A program made the position numbers and the translations under genes. Below, one piece after another: positions 17,103-25,217 of a stretch of DNA of 43,433 nucleotides (position 1 is the stretch's first letter; every line of letters begins with the position of its first letter). The notes beneath the pieces are model-generated. The model made no database searches, was not told where the DNA came from, and was given only the letters and a program-made list of their open reading frames with translations. The stretch spans positions 1 to 43,433 of the forward strand of contig JADLFO010000319.1 of the NCBI GenBank assembly GCA_020845455.1, in the 5' to 3' direction. Origin of the DNA: Caldilineaceae bacterium. Its GTDB lineage: Bacteria; Chloroflexota; Anaerolineae; Caldilineales; Caldilineaceae.

Positions 17103-18848
17103 CTAGAACTTGGGCTGGAGGGTGACGGTCACCGGGTCGGAGCCGCGCAGGAAGTCGAAATCGACGCCCTGTGGCGCTTGGTTGACCTGCTGCAGATAGA
17201 GCTGCCCATAGCCGCGGCGATAGGCAGGGGCGGGCGGCTGCCAGGCAGCGCGGCGGCGCGCCAGTTCGGCGTCGTCCACGTGCAGATGCAAGCGGCGGTT
17301 GGGCACATCCAACTCAATCTCGTCGCCAGTCTGCACCAGGGCCAGCGGGCCGCCGATGGCGGATTCGGGCGCGACATGCAGCACGATCGTGCCGTAGGCC
17401 GTGCCGCTCATGCGTCCGTCGGAGATGCGCACCATATCGCGCACTCCCTGCTGCAGCAGTTTTTGCGGGATGGGCAGATTGCCGACTTCGGGCATGCCCG
17501 GCCCGCCCACCGGCCCCACGTTTTGCAGCACCAGCACGCTGTCGGGGGTCACGTCTAGGTCGGGCGCATTGAGCCGGGCGCGCAGGTCGTCCATGTCTGT
17601 GAAGACCACGGCGCGGCCGCGATGCTGCATGAGCGCGGGGGTGGCGGCGGAGTGTTTGATCACCGCGCCGTCCGGGGCCAGGTTGCCGCGCAGGATCGAC
17701 AGGCCCCCTTCCGGCTGGAAGGGGTCATCGAGCGGGCGGATGATGGCGCGGTCTTGCACCTCGGCGGCGGCTACGTTTTCGGCCAGGGTGCGCCCGGTCA
17801 CGGTCAGCGCATCGCCGTGCAGCAGCGGCAGCAGCTCGCGCAAGATGGCCGGGATGCCGCCCGCATAGTAGAGGTCTTCCATCTGATAGCTGCCGCTGGG
17901 GCGCAGGTTGGCGATCAGCGGCGTGCGCCGGCTGATGGCGTCGAACAACTCCAGCGGTAGGTCGATATCCAGCCGTCCGGCGATGGCCGGGAGGTGGACG
18001 ACGGCATTGGTGCTGCCGCCCACGGCGCAAAGCAGGGTGATGGCGTTTTCAAAGGCCTGGCGCGTAAGGATCTGCGAGGGGCGCAGCCCGCGGCGCGCCA
18101 GGTCGACGATAGCGCGGCCCGTTTCTTCGGCCAGACGGATGCGGCGGCTGTCCACGGCAGGCGTCGCGCCCGTGCCGGGCAGACCGATGCCCAAGGCTTC
18201 CAGCAGCGAGTTCATAGTGGAGGCCGTGCCCATGACCATGCAGTGGCCGCGGCTGCGGAAGACGTTGTCTTCGGCCAGGCGGTAGGTTTCGGCGGAGAGC
18301 GTGCCCGCCGTGTATTCGGCGGTCATGCGCCGGCAGTCGGTACATGCGCCCAGGATTTCGCCGCGGAAATGGCCGTTGAGCGCCGGGCCGCCGGACAGCG
18401 CAATCGTGGGCGCGTCGGCGCTGCACGCGCCCATGAGCGCGGCGGGGGTGGTCTTGTCACAGTTGACGAGCAGCACCACGCCATCCAGCGGTTGGCCGCG
18501 GATCATCTCCTCGGTGTCCATGGCGGCGAGATTGCGCCAGAGCATGGAGGAGGGGTTGAGGTAGATCTCGCCCAGCGAGATCGTCGGGAACTCCAAGGGA
18601 AAGCCGCCTGCCTGCCAGACGCCGCGCTTGACCGCTTCGCCCAGTTCGCGCAGATGGGCGTTGCAGTTGTTTAGCTCGCTGTAGGTGTTGCAGATGCCGA
18701 TCAAGGGCCGCGCCATGTCGGCCTCGTCATAGCCCATGGCCTTGGTAAAGGCGCGATGGGTGAAGCCGGCGACATGGGGTTCTTGAAAGAAGCCGGCCCC
18801 GCGCAGCGGCGCGGGTGCGGTGGGGTCGTGCGGGTCGTCGTGGCGCAT
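17103..18848 (-). CDS. IlvD/Edd-family dehydratase (sugar-acid dehydratase likely)
   Basis: The 581-residue protein has the three Fe-S cysteines of this family: Cys53 in GICNTYSELNNCN, Cys130 in VNCDKTTPAALMGA and Cys203 in GHCMVMGTASTMNSL. The C-terminal motif DGRMSGTAYG carries the catalytic Ser. The reaction is dehydration of a 2,3-dihydroxy acid to a 2-keto acid. Its neighbours (an enolase-superfamily dehydratase, an epimerase, an AKR and Gfo/Idh enzymes, but no branched-chain amino acid genes) suggest a sugar acid such as arabonate or xylonate rather than the IlvD substrate. The start at 18848 is preferred; a longer frame runs back into the preceding gene and lacks family similarity. Confidence 0.93.
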   Translation of the reverse strand: MRHDDPHDPTAPAPLRGAGFFQEPHVAGFTHRAFTKAMGYDEADMARPLIGICNTYSELNNCNAHLRELGEAVKRGVWQAGGFPLEFPTISLGEIYLNPSSMLWRNLAAMDTEEMIRGQPLDGVVLLVNCDKTTPAALMGACSADAPTIALSGGPALNGHFRGEILGACTDCRRMTAEYTAGTLSAETYRLAEDNVFRSRGHCMVMGTASTMNSLLEALGIGLPGTGATPAVDSRRIRLAEETGRAIVDLARRGLRPSQILTRQAFENAITLLCAVGGSTNAVVHLPAIAGRLDIDLPLELFDAISRRTPLIANLRPSGSYQMEDLYYAGGIPAILRELLPLLHGDALTVTGRTLAENVAAAEVQDRAIIRPLDDPFQPEGGLSILRGNLAPDGAVIKHSAATPALMQHRGRAVVFTDMDDLRARLNAPDLDVTPDSVLVLQNVGPVGGPGMPEVGNLPIPQKLLQQGVRDMVRISDGRMSGTAYGTIVLHVAPESAIGGPLALVQTGDEIELDVPNRRLHLHVDDAELARRRAAWQPPAPAYRRGYGQLYLQQVNQAPQGVDFDFLRGSDPVTVTLQPKF

Positions 18849-18921
18849 GGCGTTCCTTAGGTGGGTGTGAGGGGACTGGCAACGCCCCCTCGCACCCAGG
18901 GTAGAGTGTCCGTCGTACGAA

Positions 18922-20067
18922 CTAGTCGACGACGAGGTGGTCTCGAATATAGTCCATGTTGATGTCCAGGCCCAGCCCAGGCTCCTGCGAGATGTGGACA
19001 AAGCCTTGGTCGTCCATGGGGTCGATGGGTTTGTTGAGCCAGGGTGGGACCTCGTCGAAGTTGATAAAGGGGTGGAGCAGCCCGCGCTCGTAGAACTCGC
19101 CGGGGGTGGGCATGGCGCAGAGCACATGCAGGTTGCCCACGCCGCCGCCGTGCACCTCCATACGCATGCCAAACGATTCGGCCAGATGGGCGATCTTCAT
19201 CAGCGGCGTGATGCCGCCCACGTCGCCCACGCCGCCGCGCACGATGTCACACGCGCCATGTTTGATCCACTCGGCGCGGGTGTACATCTTGCCTTCGGCG
19301 GTCTCCGGCCCACAGATCGGCAGCAGGGTGTTTTGGCACAGCCAGATATACGACGACATGCTGTGCTCGTCCATGGGTTCTTCCATCCAATAATAGTCGA
19401 GCTTTTCCAGTTCGCGCGCCAAGTAGAGCGCCTCTTCGCGGCTGTAATAGTGGAAAGGGTCGAGCATCAGCGGCACATCCGGCCCCAGGGCTTCGCGCAC
19501 GGCGGCGCAGGCCTGGATGTCGCGCTTGGCATTGGGCGCACCGGCATAGGGCGGCTGCCAGGTGTGGAGCTTGAAGGCCGGGTAGCCGCGCCCGCGAGAC
19601 CACAACGCGAAATTGGCGTAGTCCTCCGGCGTTGCCAGCCCGCCCTTCATGTCGTCGCCGCACATGGTGCTGGCATAGGCCGGAACCTTGTCGCGCGATG
19701 CGCCCAGGAGCTTATGCACCGGCTGGCCCAGGGCCTGGCCCGCCAGGTCCCACAAGGCCAGGTCGACGACCGTCAGCACGCGGTCGACCAAGCTGGTGAG
19801 GTTGAGGCGCTGCCGCTCGTTGAGGGCGCGCCAGATCTTTTCGCGATAGAAGGGGTCCTCGCCGACGAGGATAGGCTTGACCAGGCTTTCCAGCGTGGAC
19901 TCGGCGATGTGGCCGAAGCAGCGGCCTGCCACGCCTTCATCGGTATGGATCGTGACCAGAGACTGGGTCGCTTCATGTTCCGGGCCGGGGTGGCCGTGAC
20001 CTTCAGAGTCACGCACGGTTTTGGAGACGTAGCGAAAACTCTGGATGGTGACGTCGGCGATCTTCAT
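18922..20067 (-). CDS. Enolase-superfamily sugar-acid dehydratase (mandelate racemase/MLE type)
   Basis: The 381-residue protein has the capping domain and TIM barrel of the mandelate racemase group. Lys166 and His168 are in AFKLHTW; metal ligands are Asp203 (LMLDPFH), Glu229 (WMEEP) and Glu255 (CGPETAEG); the C-terminal catalytic His is His306 (MEVHGGGV). Members abstract a proton alpha to a carboxylate and usually dehydrate sugar acids such as galactonate, fuconate, rhamnonate or tartrate. The presence of a second, unrelated dehydratase (17103-18848) in the same operon suggests that more than one acid, or two steps, are handled. The exact substrate is not predictable. Confidence 0.92.
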   Translation of the reverse strand: MKIADVTIQSFRYVSKTVRDSEGHGHPGPEHEATQSLVTIHTDEGVAGRCFGHIAESTLESLVKPILVGEDPFYREKIWRALNERQRLNLTSLVDRVLTVVDLALWDLAGQALGQPVHKLLGASRDKVPAYASTMCGDDMKGGLATPEDYANFALWSRGRGYPAFKLHTWQPPYAGAPNAKRDIQACAAVREALGPDVPLMLDPFHYYSREEALYLARELEKLDYYWMEEPMDEHSMSSYIWLCQNTLLPICGPETAEGKMYTRAEWIKHGACDIVRGGVGDVGGITPLMKIAHLAESFGMRMEVHGGGVGNLHVLCAMPTPGEFYERGLLHPFINFDEVPPWLNKPIDPMDDQGFVHISQEPGLGLDINMDYIRDHLVVD

Positions 20068-20097
20068 GGGAGACTCATTCCTCTCTATGGGTTCCTC

Positions 20098-20125
20098 AAG
20101 GTAGATACGGCAAGGTAGATACGGC
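20098..20125. repeat. Two-copy 14-bp tandem duplication
   Basis: AAGGTAGATACGGC occurs at 20098-20111 and immediately again at 20112-20125, in the 63-base gap between the epimerase and the enolase-superfamily gene. It is probably replication slippage. Confidence 0.7.
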
Positions 20126-20130
20126 AGGCG

Positions 20131-20991
20131 CTAGGCGTTCGCCGGGAGGGGGTGTTGTTGACGTTGGTTCCAGACATAGCGGGGCCGGTAGCCAAAGGCG
20201 GCTTCGGCGCGGGCGCAGCTCAAGGGAGAGGCGTGCTCCGAAAGCCCAGCGCGTACTTCCATAGCCGCGCCGAAATAGGCGGCGACGAGTTCGGCGCTGG
20301 GCCGGTCGAGCACAACTTCGGCCCCGGTGATGTTATAGGGGCCGGAGGGCGGCGCGGCGGTCTCGACGGCCTGGCGGCAGGCGATGGCGGCGTCGCGGGC
20401 GTCGGTGCGTGTCCACAGCAGCCAGCTTCCGCTCGCAGGGTCGGCGGCCATGGCGTCGATCTCGGCTGCGATCTCCTGTGGGGCGCGCACGCCCATAAAA
20501 CGGAAGGAGAGGATCGTCAGGCCGAAGTTGGCGGCGAAGTAGGCGGCGGCCTGCTCGCCCGCGACTTTGGCGAGAGCATAGCTGTTGACCGGGCGGACGG
20601 GGTGGTCTTCGTCCACCGGCGCATAGAGCGGCGCGGCCTTGGCAAAGCCATAGACCTGGGCGCTGGAGGCCGAGACGATGCGGCGGACGCCCATCTCGGC
20701 GCAGGCCTGAAACACATTGAATGTGCCGCGCACGTTGTCGCCATAGGTGCGGGCGTCGGGCACGATGCCGGCGTTGGCCCACGCGCCCAGATGGATCACG
20801 GCCTCAGCCTGGGCAAAGGCGATCGCTTGGTAGACATCGCCCGGCTCGGTTAGGTCCACGCGCAGAAAGCGACCGGGCGCGTGGGAGGCGGGTGACAGGT
20901 CGGCGTTGACAACTGCATGGCCTGTCGCGGCGAGTTCGGCCACCACAAAGCGCCCAATGCGCCCGCTGCCGCCCGTGACCAGTACATTCAT
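20131..20991 (-). CDS. NAD-dependent epimerase/dehydratase (extended SDR)
   Basis: The 286-residue protein has the NAD motif TGGSGRIGRF (residues 6-15) and the catalytic YxxxK as Tyr138-Lys142 (NSYALAKVAGEQ), with Ser109/Ser110 in VSASSAQVYG. Its length and layout resemble uronate dehydrogenase-like and UDP-hexose epimerase-like proteins. In this operon an NAD-dependent oxidation of a sugar or uronic acid feeding the two dehydratases is plausible, but this is inference. It is the first gene after the promoter at 21091-21119. ATG 20991 is chosen because the Rossmann strand begins right after it; an upstream in-frame ATG at 21048 adds 19 hydrophilic residues without similarity. The pseudogene at 6155 is a decayed relative. 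Confidence 0.9.
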   Translation of the reverse strand: MNVLVTGGSGRIGRFVVAELAATGHAVVNADLSPASHAPGRFLRVDLTEPGDVYQAIAFAQAEAVIHLGAWANAGIVPDARTYGDNVRGTFNVFQACAEMGVRRIVSASSAQVYGFAKAAPLYAPVDEDHPVRPVNSYALAKVAGEQAAAYFAANFGLTILSFRFMGVRAPQEIAAEIDAMAADPASGSWLLWTRTDARDAAIACRQAVETAAPPSGPYNITGAEVVLDRPSAELVAAYFGAAMEVRAGLSEHASPLSCARAEAAFGYRPRYVWNQRQQHPLPANA

Positions 20992-21090
20992 GAGGCTGGA
21001 TCGCTCTCTAGGGGGTGGGACGTGCGTCTCCGCGTCGCCGGCGGGCATGGAGATCGCGTTGGATAAAAGGGCCGGTACGCTGCTGGGTCT

Positions 21091-21124
21091 ATTATTCCGT
21101 TTTCGCGCGGGGATGTCAACATCC
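21091..21124 (-). promoter_or_regulatory. Promoter of the sugar-acid operon with overlapping palindrome
   Basis: Read on the minus strand: TTGACA (21114-21119), 17-base spacer, AATAAT (21091-21096). Transcription would start near 21084, about 93 bases before ATG 20991. The -35 lies inside the perfect palindrome GGATGTCAACATCC (21111-21124; 6-bp arms, 2-base centre), a likely operator. Occupancy would block RNA polymerase, so a repressor is the simplest inference. Confidence 0.7.
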
Positions 21125-21169
21125 GGCCTAGGTTGACCGGGCGCAGGCCTCTTGACCGGCTGGGCGTGT

Positions 21170-21916
21170 CTATTCGGCCAACAACTGGGTGCGGCGGAAG
21201 CAGCAGGTGACGGCGAAATAGAGCGCGGCGTCGGCCAGGAGCAGACCGAACGCCAGCACGGCGAGCGATGCTGTGACAGACGGGGCGGACAGCCCCGCGG
21301 CCAAGCGATCGAGGGAGCCGCTGGGCAGGAAATGGAGGCCGACCGCGCCCGCGGCGGCGACCATAAAGCCGAGGGCGACGATGAACAGGGTGAGGGTCAG
21401 CCGGGCCTGGCGCACGGTGGTGACACGCAGCGAGACGAGCACGCCGATACAGGCGGTGAGCGCCGCGGCGAGCAGCCCCAAGGTAAGGCTGCCAACCCCC
21501 AGTGCCGGCGCGTAGACGATAAAGCCATCGGCGGCGTAGACTAGGTTGACGGTGATCAAGCCGAGCACTTGGATGGCCACGGAGTTGAGCCAGCCAAAGA
21601 GCGCGGCCGCCATGATTTTGCCGGTGAGGATGGCGCGGTCGGAGAGGGGGCTGGCGAGCAGGGTTTCGAGGGTGTGGCGTTCGCGTTCGCCGGCAAACGA
21701 TTCGGCGGCGGCGCCGATCACTAACGGCAGGGGCAGCAGGACCCAGACCCAGAAGACCAGTGAGTCCGAGAGCCACTGCCGGCCCCACCACCAAGGGGCA
21801 GCGATCCCAAAGAGCGCCAACATGGCGAGATGTCCGGCGCTGCAAAGCGGACGGCCGGCGCGGGCGACCACCAGTTCTTTGAGTTCTTTCCAGACGATCG
21901 TCCATGTGTCGCGCAT
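21170..21916 (-). CDS. ABC-2 type transporter permease
   Basis: The 248-residue protein has about six hydrophobic segments, beginning near residues 28-44 and 52-70. The cytosolic coupling segment ESFAGERERHTLETLLASPL is the hallmark of ABC-2 exporter permeases of the NatB/ABC2_membrane_3 type. It starts with MRDTWTIVWKELKELVVARA, a typical N-terminal elbow helix. The start codon overlaps the stop of the upstream ATPase gene by one base (TAATG), so the two are translationally coupled and form one exporter. The substrate is unknown; family members export sodium, antibiotics, lipids or polysaccharides. Confidence 0.9.
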   Translation of the reverse strand: MRDTWTIVWKELKELVVARAGRPLCSAGHLAMLALFGIAAPWWWGRQWLSDSLVFWVWVLLPLPLVIGAAAESFAGERERHTLETLLASPLSDRAILTGKIMAAALFGWLNSVAIQVLGLITVNLVYAADGFIVYAPALGVGSLTLGLLAAALTACIGVLVSLRVTTVRQARLTLTLFIVALGFMVAAAGAVGLHFLPSGSLDRLAAGLSAPSVTASLAVLAFGLLLADAALYFAVTCCFRRTQLLAE

Positions 21917-22905
21917 TACGGCGATTCCTCCTCTGGCGCCTCTTGCGTGAGGGCGGTGAAAGCGGTATAGAGGGCGGGCTGGTGTTTATGCACCTCTTCG
22001 ATGTCGGCGCTGGCCTCCACCAGCAGGCTGACGAGGGGAGCCGTGTCATGGTCGCCGGAGAGCTGAAGCACCAGGCGGTTGTCGACGCACAGGGCGGAAG
22101 CCACTTCGGGGCGGCGGCTGACGAGGGCAATGACCTGGTCGGTAAAGCCGCGGCCCACGATCTCCAACTGGGGCGCGGCGGTGCGGGCGCGCAGTTCCGC
22201 CAAGGAGCCGACCTCGAGGATGCGGCCCTGGCGCATGATGGCAACGGCAGAGCAGAGCGCTTCCGCTTCGACGAGGTCGCGCGTGGCGAGGAAGACGGTC
22301 ATGCTCTCGCGGGCGGCCAGGTTGTCCAGGTCGCTCCAGATCGCCTCGGCCTCGGCTGGACTCAGGCGGTCGGTCGGCTCGTCGATGAAGACGAGCGCCG
22401 GGTGATGAAAGACGGCGCGTGCCAGCGAGAGCTTGCGCCGCCGCCCGCGATCCCAACTGCCGACCAACTGGTCGCGCTGCTCCCACAGCCCCAGGCTGTT
22501 GAGCAGTTCCTTGGCGCGGCTGCGCCGGTCCCCGGCGCTCATATGCCAGATGCGACCGAAGAAGTCGAGATTGTCCAGGGCGGTCAGCCGGTCATAGAGT
22601 CCTGAATAGGCCAAGAGCGCGCCGGTGTGCTGGCGGATACGGTCGCCCTGGGTTTGAATGTCGTAGCCCAGCACCGTGGCGCAGCCGTCGGTAGGCTCCA
22701 AGAGACCCAAGAGAAGGCGGATCGTCGTGGTCTTGCCGGCCCCGGTCGGGCCAAGCAGTCCGAAGATCGCGCCCGCTGGCGCTTGGAGGGAGACATGATC
22801 GACCGCGCAGAGCGCTCCGAAGGTACATGTGAGATTCTCGGTGTGGATAGCTACGCCTTCCACGCCTTCCTCCCCGATTTGCTTGGCGGCATGCAGGTTC
22901 ATCAC
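21916..22905 (-). CDS. ABC transporter ATP-binding protein with degenerate motifs
   Basis: The 329-residue protein has a normal Walker A (GPTGAGKTT, Lys58) and Walker B (LVFIDEP, Asp175-Glu176). Other motifs depart from the family. The signature is GSWDRGRRRKLSLARA instead of an LSGGQ-like sequence, the D-loop Asp after Walker B is Ser (EPTDRLSPAE), and the H-loop His is Arg209 (FLATRDLVEAEAL). The C-terminal extension of about 90 residues is as in CcmA/NatA-like exporters. It should bind ATP; hydrolysis may be slowed or altered. It is coupled to the permease at 21170. ATG 22905 and 22902 are equivalent choices. Confidence 0.9.
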   Translation of the reverse strand: MMNLHAAKQIGEEGVEGVAIHTENLTCTFGALCAVDHVSLQAPAGAIFGLLGPTGAGKTTTIRLLLGLLEPTDGCATVLGYDIQTQGDRIRQHTGALLAYSGLYDRLTALDNLDFFGRIWHMSAGDRRSRAKELLNSLGLWEQRDQLVGSWDRGRRRKLSLARAVFHHPALVFIDEPTDRLSPAEAEAIWSDLDNLAARESMTVFLATRDLVEAEALCSAVAIMRQGRILEVGSLAELRARTAAPQLEIVGRGFTDQVIALVSRRPEVASALCVDNRLVLQLSGDHDTAPLVSLLVEASADIEEVHKHQPALYTAFTALTQEAPEEESP

Positions 22906-22932
22906 CGAGAGTATAGCGCGGCTGGAACGCTT

Positions 22933-22978
22933 CCGGTAGTGACAACTGTCCCTGGGGTAGATGACAACTGCCTACCGG
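22933..22978. promoter_or_regulatory. Nested direct and inverted repeats upstream of the ABC operon
   Basis: TGACAACTG occurs at 22940-22948 and 22962-22970, exactly 22 bases apart, and the pair is bracketed by CCGGTAG (22933-22939) and its reverse complement CTACCGG (22972-22978). It lies 28-73 bases upstream of ATG 22905, between the ABC operon and the histidine kinase. Two same-face half-sites suit a dimeric or cooperative regulator. Function is inferred. Confidence 0.45.
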
Positions 22979-23028
22979 CGAGGGGGCAAATGGGGCAGGC
23001 TGAGGCGGGTCGGGGGCGGCGGGCGAGG

Positions 23029-24384
23029 TCAGGAGGGCAGGGTGACGGCGATGCGGGTGCCGCCGCTGGGCGCGCTGCTGACGTCGAGCACGCCGTTGAG
23101 TTGATGGGCGCGCTCGGCCATGTTGTGCAGCCCATGGCTGCCCGGCTTGCCGTTGGCGGCTGTGTCAAAGCCTCTACCGTTGTCTTCGACCACCAGCGTC
23201 ACCATGCCGTGATCGGGCCGAACGCGGATGGCGACCTGGGTGGCGTTGGCATGTTTGCGGACATTGCTCAGGGCTTCACGCGCGATCTGGAGTAAGTCGC
23301 TGGTCTGTTTGCCGGAGAGCCGTTTGAGCGTGGTCGGGTCGACGTCGACGTCGATAGTCAAGACCGAATAGGTCTGCAGGTCACGCGCCAGTTCCTCCAG
23401 GCCCTGCTGCAGGTTGTGGCCGTTGAGTTGGCTGGAGCGCAGATCGTGGATGTAGGTGCGAATGTCCTTGATGACCTGGTTTAGCCCGGCGATGGCGCCG
23501 CCGATACCCTCTTGGGCGGCTTCGGGTGCGGTCACCAGTTGGTGGCGGCTGTTGTCGAGCATGAGGCCGATGGCATAGATCGATTGGATCACGCCATCGT
23601 GAAGGTCCATGCCGAATCGTTCGCGTTCCTGCAAAATGGCGATCTGTTGGTTTTGCCGGTAGAGTTGAGCGTTTTCGATGGCGATGGCCGCCTGGTTGGC
23701 GAACATCTCCAGGATCTCCTCGTCTTCCTGGCTAAAGGCAAGTGCTTGGCCGCGCCGCCCGCTTGTCAGGTCGGGCAGTTTGTCCGCCAGATAGAGGTTG
23801 CCAAAGACGCGCCCCTTGGAGATGAGGGGGACCCCCAAGAAGGAGTTCATGGTGGGATGGTTGACCGGAAAGCCGCGGGCGCGCGGGTCGTTGGTAACGC
23901 TGTCGACGCGGATCGGGCGATGCTCGATGATCGGCACGCCCAACAGCCCGTGGGTGCGCGGGAAGTGATCCATGCGGGCGCGCGAGGCAGGCGAGAGACC
24001 GGAGGTGATCAGTTGGGCGATGGTGCTGCCGTCTTCGTCGAGGATGCCCAGCGCGCCGTACTTGGCGTTGAGCAGGGCGCGGCTGAGGTCGACTACCTTT
24101 TGCAGCACTGTGGTGAGGTCATGCTCGGTGGTCAGGGCGATGCTGGCGCTGTGCAGCGCCTCGAGATGGTTGGTGCGCTGGCGCACTTCGCCGGCCTGGC
24201 GCTCGAGGACGGAGATAATCCAGCGCCAAAAGATGGCGCTGCCCAAGATGACAAGCCCCATTTCCACGGCGATGAGACGGGGGGAGAAGGGCTGATCGAA
24301 GATCAGAAAGCGCAGGACAATCAGCCCTGCCCAACAGATCAGGGCCAGCAAAACGCCCAATACGCCCAATAGCCTCGTATTCAT
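23029..24384 (-). CDS. Membrane GAF-domain sensor histidine kinase (NarL/HisKA_3 family)
   Basis: The 451-residue protein has two N-terminal transmembrane segments (about 5-27 and 36-57), a coiled linker, a GAF domain (about 85-235) and a HisKA_3 dimerisation box ERFGMDLHDGVIQSIYAIGL with the phospho-His near residue 262. The HATPase_c domain has the N box EALSNVRKHANA and G boxes VVEDNGRGFD and GSHGLHNMAERA. It autophosphorylates and should pass phosphate to the response regulator encoded divergently at 24487. The ligand of the GAF domain is unknown. ATG 24384 is chosen because the hydrophobic segment begins 3 residues later; a frame open to 24438 adds 18 polar residues. Confidence 0.92.
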   Translation of the reverse strand: MNTRLLGVLGVLLALICWAGLIVLRFLIFDQPFSPRLIAVEMGLVILGSAIFWRWIISVLERQAGEVRQRTNHLEALHSASIALTTEHDLTTVLQKVVDLSRALLNAKYGALGILDEDGSTIAQLITSGLSPASRARMDHFPRTHGLLGVPIIEHRPIRVDSVTNDPRARGFPVNHPTMNSFLGVPLISKGRVFGNLYLADKLPDLTSGRRGQALAFSQEDEEILEMFANQAAIAIENAQLYRQNQQIAILQERERFGMDLHDGVIQSIYAIGLMLDNSRHQLVTAPEAAQEGIGGAIAGLNQVIKDIRTYIHDLRSSQLNGHNLQQGLEELARDLQTYSVLTIDVDVDPTTLKRLSGKQTSDLLQIAREALSNVRKHANATQVAIRVRPDHGMVTLVVEDNGRGFDTAANGKPGSHGLHNMAERAHQLNGVLDVSSAPSGGTRIAVTLPS

Positions 24385-24430
24385 AGGTCTGTATTCATAG
24401 GGTCGATGATCCGCACAAAAGCCGGGCATG

Positions 24431-24476
24431 TGGTACAATTGGGGATATTATAGCTTCCGGCGCTAGGGATGGTCAA
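24431..24476. promoter_or_regulatory. Overlapping divergent promoters of the two-component pair
   Basis: On the minus strand TTGACC (24471-24476), 18 bases and TATAAT (24447-24452) drive the kinase gene. On the plus strand an extended -10, TGGTACAAT (24431-24439), without a good -35, could drive the regulator gene. The two elements lie so close that polymerases or a bound regulator at one would affect the other. Confidence 0.6.
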
Positions 24477-24486
24477 CGATGGGGCG

Positions 24487-25158
24487 ATGAATCTGAGGAT
24501 TTTGTTGGTCGACGATCATGAGATCGTGCGTCTGGGGTTAAAATCGCTGCTGGCGCGCTATCCCCAATTTGAGGTGGTGGGAGAGGCGGGGGACGCGCAG
24601 GAGGCCCTGGAGAAGACGCTTTATTATCAGCCGGACGTGGTGGTCATGGATATTCGTCTGCCCGGCAAGAGCGGCGTTGAGGCGACCCAGGAGATCTTGG
24701 AGGCGCGGCCGCAGACCAAGGTGATCGTGCTGACTTCGTATGCTGAAGATGATGTGTTATTTGACGCGATTGCGGCGGGTGCGTCCGGCTATGTGTTGAA
24801 GCAGATCGGCAGTGATGACCTGGTGCGGGCGTTGATGACCGTGGGTCGCGGCGAATCGCTGCTTGACCCGGCGGTGACGCAGCGGGTCTTTCAGCAGGTG
24901 CGCTCGAATGCGCGCCAGGCTGAAGACGAGTATTTTGCGACGTTGACCGACCAGGAGCTGATCATCCTGGGGTTGATGACCGACGGACTGACCAATAAGG
25001 AGATTGCGCGGCGGGTCTTTTTGAGTGAGAAGACCGTGCGCAACTATGTCAGTTCAATCCTCAGCAAGCTCAATGTCACTTCGCGCGCCGAGGCCGCGGT
25101 CTACGCCGTGCGCCACCACATTGAAGACCATCTTCCCGGCGGCAAGGTCAACCCCTAA
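24487..25158 (+). CDS. NarL/FixJ-type response regulator
   Basis: The 223-residue protein has a receiver domain with acidic pocket Asp9-Asp10, phospho-acceptor Asp55 (VVMDIRLPG), Thr83 and Lys105 (GYVLKQ). The C-terminal LuxR-type helix-turn-helix is [22 protein letters not shown] followed by the recognition helix [16 protein letters not shown]. It is a DNA-binding transcription regulator, most like the DevR/LiaR group, presumably phosphorylated by the divergent kinase. Starts at 24469 and 24487 are both in frame. I prefer 24487 because [12 protein letters not shown] matches the family N-terminus and GGGG lies just upstream; 24469 would add six residues. Its targets are not known; nearby candidates are its own promoter region and the ABC operon. 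Confidence 0.92.
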   Translation: MNLRILLVDDHEIVRLGLKSLLARYPQFEVVGEAGDAQEALEKTLYYQPDVVVMDIRLPGKSGVEATQEILEARPQTKVIVLTSYAEDDVLFDAIAAGASGYVLKQIGSDDLVRALMTVGRGESLLDPAVTQRVFQQVRSNARQAEDEYFATLTDQELIILGLMTDGLTNKEIARRVFLSEKTVRNYVSSILSKLNVTSRAEAAVYAVRHHIEDHLPGGKVNP

Positions 25159-25217
25159 CCTGCGGGCGTCGTCGATACAATCAACCCAATCAACCGCAGT
25201 GCGGCCATCCGATGCGG

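Noticed and set aside
16371-17558. Plus-strand frame of 395 codons opposite FkbM and the IlvD/Edd gene
   Set aside because: Shadow of two clear enzyme genes; His/Gln/Ala-rich translation without motifs.
18849-19172. Upstream extension of the IlvD/Edd reading frame
   Set aside because: It overlaps the end of the enolase-superfamily gene in another frame and has no family similarity; ATG 18848 gives the normal length.
18937-20118. Plus-strand frame of 393 codons opposite the enolase-superfamily gene
   Set aside because: Antisense shadow; the minus-strand frame has all catalytic residues of the family.
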